From Rhodobacteraceae bacterium 63075 (lineage in GTDB: Bacteria > Pseudomonadota > Alphaproteobacteria > Rhodobacterales > Rhodobacteraceae): DNA of 64,000 bases. A program made the position numbers and the translations under genes. Position 1 is the stretch's first letter. Each line of letters begins with the position of its first letter. The stretch is from NCBI GenBank assembly GCA_003417655.1, contig QVMW01000001.1, positions 545,498-609,497 of the forward strand, given 5' to 3'. Shown here piece by piece: positions 60,594 through 64,000 of the stretch. The notes below the pieces were generated by a model. It worked only from the letters and a program-made list of their open reading frames with translations, was not told the DNA's origin and searched no databases.

Positions 60594-61385
60594 TCAGGCG
60601 TTCCTGACCAGCTTGGCGAAACCGTCGTAAATCTGCTCGTTGGCGCAGACGATCTCTCCGCTGTCGAGAATGCCGGCCTCGGGGTCGATGGCTTCCACAA
60701 GACCGCCCGCTTCCTGCACGATCAGCAGGCCTGCGGCCAGGTCCCAGGCGTTGAGGCCGCGTTCCCAGAAACCCTCGTAGCGGCCGGCGGCCACATAGGC
60801 CAGGTCAAGCGCCGCCGAGCCCCAGCGCCGCACGCCGGCGCAGCCGGGCAGGATGCGCCCGAGGTCTTTCAGCGTTTCGGGCAGGTCAGCGCGCCCGCCG
60901 AAGGGCAGCCCAGTTGCGAAGACGCACTCGATCATCTTGCGGCGTCCCGAGACGCGCAGGCGGCGGGCGTTGTCCTGCCACGCGCCTTCGCCCTTCTCGG
61001 CGTAGAACATTTCGTCTTTCGCCGGGTCATAGATCACCCCGGCGACGACGCGGCCCTTGTGCTCCAGCGCGATGGACACGCAGAAATGCGGCATGCCGTG
61101 AAGGAAGTTCGTTGTCCCGTCGAGCGGGTCGACGATCCAGCGGCGCGTCGGGTCCTGGCCCGCCTCCTCGCCGCCTTCCTCGGCCAGCCAGCCATAGGTC
61201 GGGCGCGCGGTCATCAGCTCTTCCTTCAGGATCTCCTCGGCGCGCAGATCGGCCTTCGAGACGAAATCGCCCGCGCCCTTCATCGAGACCTGAAGGTTCT
61301 CCACCTCGCGAAAATCCTTCGCGAGACTCCGGCCTGCCTTGCGTGCGGCCTTGATCATGATGTTGAGATTCGCGCTGCCCTGCAT
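60594..61385 (-). CDS. suhB: Inositol monophosphatase family protein
   Basis: The 263-residue protein has the IMPase metal-site motifs: FVSKADLRAEEIL, WLAEEGGEEAG, RRWIVDPLDGTTNFLHGMPHFCVSIAL, which holds the core DPLDGT, and NAWDLAAGLLIVQEAGG. Proteobacterial SuhB also binds ribosomal-RNA transcription complexes, and which role dominates here is not visible. It begins MQGSANLNIMIKAARKAGR, the SuhB-type start. It is separated from metR by 78 bases. Confidence 0.92.
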   Translation of the reverse strand: MQGSANLNIMIKAARKAGRSLAKDFREVENLQVSMKGAGDFVSKADLRAEEILKEELMTARPTYGWLAEEGGEEAGQDPTRRWIVDPLDGTTNFLHGMPHFCVSIALEHKGRVVAGVIYDPAKDEMFYAEKGEGAWQDNARRLRVSGRRKMIECVFATGLPFGGRADLPETLKDLGRILPGCAGVRRWGSAALDLAYVAAGRYEGFWERGLNAWDLAAGLLIVQEAGGLVEAIDPEAGILDSGEIVCANEQIYDGFAKLVRNA

Positions 61386-61463
61386 GGCTCAGGCTCCTTG
61401 GAGGATTTCAAGCCGCCGCTATACGCGCTGCGCCTGCCCCTTGCAAGGGCCAGCGGGCGGGGC

Positions 61464-62369
61464 TCAGGCCCTTTGCAGGCGCACCGGTATCTCGCGCCCG
61501 AGCCTGAGGAAATGCGCCATGAAGGGCAGGTCGGCATCGCTGTCGCGCACGGCGGCGTAGAGCCGTTTCGTCAGGCCTTTCTCGGTGATGGGGCGGGTGA
61601 TGTATTGGGCCGAGGTTCGCACCTCGCGCAGCACCCAGTCGGGCAGCACGCTGACGCCGCGCCCGGAGGCGACCAGCATCAGGATCACCGCCGTCAATTC
61701 GACCTGCCGCACGGCGAGCGGCTCGACCTTCGCGGGGGTCAGAAGCTCGGAGAAGATGTCGAGCCGGGGGCGCTCGACCGGGTAGGTGATCAGCGTCTCG
61801 GCGCGGAAATCCTCGGCCTCGATGAATGGTTTTTCGGCCAGCGCGTGTCGCGCCGGGGCGACGAAAACGGGTTCGTAGTCGAAGAGCGGATGGAATGTCA
61901 CGCCCTTGAGGTCCTCGGGGTCGGAGGAGATCACCACGTCGACTTCCTCGCGCAGAAGCGCGGGCAGCGCATCGAAGGCCAGGCCGGGGCGGATGTCCAC
62001 GTCGACATCCGGCCAGGGACCGCGGAACTTTTCGAGCACGGGGAAGAGCCAGTCGAAACAGGCATGGCATTCGATGGCGATATGCATGCGTCCGGCCCGG
62101 CCCTGCCGCAGCCCGCCGAACTCGGCCTCTAGGGCGGCGATCTCCGGCAGGACTTTCTCGGCGACGCGCAACAGGCGCAGCCCCGCCGAGGAGAGCTTCA
62201 TCGGCTTGGAGCGCCGCACGAAAAGCTCGACGCCGGCCTGGTCCTCGATCCCCTTGATCTGGTGGCTGAGCGCCGATTGCGTGATGTTCAGCCGGTCCGC
62301 CGCGCGGGCGAGGCCGCCTTCCTCGTGGATCGCCTGGATCGTGCGCAGGTGGCGAAACTCGATGTGCAT
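61464..62369 (-). CDS. metR: LysR-family regulator MetR
   Basis: The 301-residue LysR protein begins MHIEFRHLRTIQAIHEEGGLARAADRLNITQSALSHQIKGIE, followed by FVRRSKPMKLSSAGLRLL. The effector domain has ECHACFDWLFPVLEKF and SGRGVSVLPDWVLRE. This combination and the divergent metF identify it as MetR, which in enterobacteria responds to homocysteine and activates methionine genes. Two TGA-N7-TCA dyads lie between the two genes. The ATG is at 62369. Confidence 0.9.
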   Translation of the reverse strand: MHIEFRHLRTIQAIHEEGGLARAADRLNITQSALSHQIKGIEDQAGVELFVRRSKPMKLSSAGLRLLRVAEKVLPEIAALEAEFGGLRQGRAGRMHIAIECHACFDWLFPVLEKFRGPWPDVDVDIRPGLAFDALPALLREEVDVVISSDPEDLKGVTFHPLFDYEPVFVAPARHALAEKPFIEAEDFRAETLITYPVERPRLDIFSELLTPAKVEPLAVRQVELTAVILMLVASGRGVSVLPDWVLREVRTSAQYITRPITEKGLTKRLYAAVRDSDADLPFMAHFLRLGREIPVRLQRA

Positions 62370-62372
62370 TTG

Positions 62373-62416
62373 TGAGCGGCCCTCATGATAACCGTGAAAT
62401 TTATGAATTTGTCTCA
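62373..62416. promoter_or_regulatory. Two MetR-like dyads between metR and metF
   Basis: TGAGCGGCCCTCA (62373-62385) and TGAATTTGTCTCA (62404-62416) both match TGAA-N5-TTCA, the enterobacterial MetR consensus, with two and one changes. Their starts are 31 bases apart, about three helical turns, as expected for paired LysR sites in a divergent promoter. Confidence 0.7.
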
Positions 62417-62465
62417 CATCGGGTTTCGCGCGACAAGGAGGGAAATCAAACGAGAGAATCCAGAC

Positions 62466-63329
62466 ATGAGCCCCCAAGTTTCCTTCGAATTCTTCCCGCC
62501 CAAGACGCTGGAAGCCGCCTTTCGCCTGCATGACACGGTCCAGACGCTCGCGCCCTACGGGCCGCGCTTCGTTTCGGTAACATACGGCGCGGGCGGCACG
62601 ACGCGCGCGCTGACCCGCGAAGCCGCCCAGACGCTGCACAAGACAACGGGCCTGCGCGTGGCCGCGCATCTGACATGCGTCGGCGCGAGCCGGGATGAAA
62701 CCCTCGATGTCGCCCGCGGTTATGCCGGGACCGGGATCACGGACATCGTCGCGCTGCGCGGCGATGCCGAGGAAGGCGCGGAGCGCTTCACGCCACATGC
62801 CAGCGGTTTTGCCAACTCGGTCGAACTGATCGAGGCGCTGGCCGCCGAGGGGCAGTTCAATATCAAGGTCGGTGCCTATCCCGAGCGCCATCCCGACGCG
62901 GCCCATGAAAACGCCGATATCGACTGGCTCAAGGCCAAGCTCGATGCCGGCGCGTCCGAGGCGATCACCCAGTTCTTCTTCGATCCGGAGGATTTCCTGC
63001 GCTTTCGCGACAAATGCGCGGCGGCCGGGATCGACAAGCCGATCACCCCGGGGTTTCTGCCGATCGAGAACTGGCAGAGCACCAAGCGCTTCTCGGCCAA
63101 ATGCGGCGCGTCCATTCCGGCGGCGCTCGATGATGCCTTCGCCAAGGCCGCGCGCGACGGGCGCGAGGAACTTCTGGCCATCGCGCAGGCGACGGAGCTT
63201 TGTGACGCGCTGCTGTGCGAAGGTGTCGAGGATTTGCATTTCTACACGCTCAACCGCCCGGAGCTGACCGCGAAGATCTGCACGGCCCTTGGCCTTGAAG
63301 CCCGCGCGCCGCTCAGGAACGTCGCGTAA
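62466..63329 (+). CDS. metF: Methylenetetrahydrofolate reductase
   Basis: MetF reduces 5,10-methylene-THF to 5-methyl-THF for methionine synthesis. The 287-residue protein starts MSPQVSFEFFPPKTLEAAFRLHD and has FVSVTYGAGGTTR, AHLTCVGASRDETLD, ALRGDAEEG and AITQFFFDPEDFLRF, with VGAYPERHPDA. It links the GlyA product to methionine. Start ATG 62466 is the only one that fits the family. Regulation by MetR is inferred from the divergent layout and the dyads upstream. Confidence 0.95.
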   Translation: MSPQVSFEFFPPKTLEAAFRLHDTVQTLAPYGPRFVSVTYGAGGTTRALTREAAQTLHKTTGLRVAAHLTCVGASRDETLDVARGYAGTGITDIVALRGDAEEGAERFTPHASGFANSVELIEALAAEGQFNIKVGAYPERHPDAAHENADIDWLKAKLDAGASEAITQFFFDPEDFLRFRDKCAAAGIDKPITPGFLPIENWQSTKRFSAKCGASIPAALDDAFAKAARDGREELLAIAQATELCDALLCEGVEDLHFYTLNRPELTAKICTALGLEARAPLRNVA

Positions 63330-63387
63330 GCGTTGCCTCCCGTCACGGGCGCCCCTAGCCTTGGTCGCAGAGCCAAGGAGACCGCCC

Positions 63388-63888
63388 GTGACCGACAGCC
63401 GCCACATCGCCCAGAGCCCCGAAGATCTGCCGACCCTCGAGGACACGCTTTCGCGCTCGGGGCTGGAATTCATGCAGGATGTTGCCGACGGCACGCTTGC
63501 GGGGCCGCCCATCGGGGCGACGCTCGGCTTTTGGCCGACGCGCATAGAAGAGGGGCGCGTTGTCTTCACCGGCGCGCCGGAATTCAGCACGACGAACCCT
63601 ATGGGCACTGTCCATGGCGGCTGGTATGGCGCGATTCTCGACAGTTGCATGGCCTGCGCCGTGATGACCCGCGTGCCGAAGGGATCTGCCTACACGACAC
63701 TGGAATACAAGGTGAATATCCTCCGACCCATACCCCTCGGCATGCAGGTGGAAGCCATCGGCACGTGCCAGCACGCGGGCCGCTCCACGGGGATTGCCAA
63801 TGGCGAGATCAGGGGCGTCGAGGACGGGCGGCTCTATGCGACGGGATCGACCACCTGCATCGTCATGAAGATGACGCCGAAGGAGTGA
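63388..63888 (+). CDS. PaaI-type hotdog thioesterase
   Basis: The 166-residue protein has the PaaI hotdog pattern: NPMGTVHGGWYGAILDSCMACAVM, where the HGG and the following acid are the usual active site, and TLEYKVNILRPIPLGMQVEAIGTCQHAGRSTGIANGEI. Members hydrolyse acyl-CoA thioesters; the acyl chain is not indicated. The start is GTG 63388 with an AAGGAG ribosome-binding site, giving a normal length. It lies 58 bases after metF, with no evidence of a metabolic link. Confidence 0.85.
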   Translation: MTDSRHIAQSPEDLPTLEDTLSRSGLEFMQDVADGTLAGPPIGATLGFWPTRIEEGRVVFTGAPEFSTTNPMGTVHGGWYGAILDSCMACAVMTRVPKGSAYTTLEYKVNILRPIPLGMQVEAIGTCQHAGRSTGIANGEIRGVEDGRLYATGSTTCIVMKMTPKE

Positions 63889-64000
63889 GTGTTCTCCCGC
63901 TGGCCGTGCGCGGGGCGGCGGCGGCTTGCAAGCTGTCAAGTCAGAGCTGACCTTCAAGCTGGACCCGGCGAATGGCTGCTTCGAGCCCAAAGCGACCGCT
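63889..64000. other. Right-edge region without a visible gene
   Basis: The last 112 bases after the thioesterase stop hold no start codon with a convincing ribosome-binding site. A continuing gene on either strand may lie partly outside the window; I see nothing definite. Confidence 0.5.

Noticed and set aside
1..64000. tRNA, rRNA, CRISPR arrays, insertion sequences, phage genes, integrases
   Set aside because: All gaps were read by eye. None shows a tRNA cloverleaf with CCA-end features, regularly spaced repeats or transposase/integrase motifs. The cloverleaf-like elements A and B lack the T-loop and anticodon features of a tRNA.

Overview
The window is a chromosomal segment of a high-GC alphaproteobacterium, most likely a member of the Rhodobacterales (Roseobacter/Rhodobacter group). 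This rests on protein character and gene order: an rpoZ-rsh-DUF2062-pdxJ-acpS-lepB block, an fmt-def-def block with a degenerate second deformylase, a putR/putA divergon with PutA lacking its own DNA-binding domain, ybjN-proC-csaA, and a DUF6473-type protein. I see no phage, transposase, CRISPR array, rRNA or tRNA. Gene density is very high and many neighbours overlap by ATGA or TGATG.

Layout. 1-5.4 kb (minus): lepB (cut by the left edge), acpS, pdxJ, a DUF2062 membrane protein, the bifunctional (p)ppGpp enzyme rsh, rpoZ and folK. 5.5-9 kb (plus): a NYN-domain protein, ispH, a methyltransferase, rnhA and a TRIC-type membrane protein. 8.9-11.3 kb (minus): two small GlsB/YeaQ-like membrane proteins, fmt, a probably dead deformylase and an intact one. 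11.4-17.7 kb: a PatB/MalY lyase, a small hypothetical, a glutathionyl-hydroquinone reductase and smc. 18-23.6 kb: tamA-tamB, the outer-membrane translocation pair. 23.7-29.3 kb: a LysR regulator, a 3-hydroxybutyryl-CoA dehydrogenase, a DUF6473 protein, a hydrolase, a small membrane protein and a SPOR protein. 29.3-32.9 kb (minus): nucleoside salvage operon cdd-deoA-deoB-upp. 33-38.8 kb (plus): malic enzyme, propionyl-CoA synthetase and a class II HMG-CoA reductase, which together suggest acyl-CoA and organic-acid use. 38.9-43.8 kb: an EEP-fold phosphatase/nuclease, nadK, glyA and a class V aminotransferase-like protein. 44-49.8 kb: a two-subunit molybdenum hydroxylase, a flavin reductase, a small probable regulator, tdk and two small envelope genes that each carry an EcfG-like promoter. 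49.9-53.8 kb (minus): a KAS III-like enzyme, a 2-hydroxyacid dehydrogenase, csaA, proC and ybjN. 54-64 kb: a serine hydrolase, putR/putA, rhomboid-GFA, suhB, metR/metF and a PaaI-like thioesterase.

The genes are ordinary; the most interesting signals lie between them. (1) Two ~92-bp intergenic elements (43848-43940 and 59322-59413) share a four-way-junction, cloverleaf-like fold. Their flanking stems are conserved, one helix shows a compensatory change, and the long central arm is different in sequence but perfectly paired in each. (2) Eight TTTGC half-sites in four pairs sit in front of prpE, matching the type of operator described for PccR/ScfR regulators. (3) Two successive small genes carry GGAAC-N16-SGTT promoters of the EcfG general-stress type. 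(4) Arrays of short perfect palindromes follow the LysR gene and prpE. (5) A 13-bp motif is repeated in the leaders of both nadK and glyA.

Base composition differs across the window. Hand-counted sample lines are roughly 53-65% GC in the first ~12.5 kb and about 70-73% GC after ~14 kb, although gene content gives no sign of an island.
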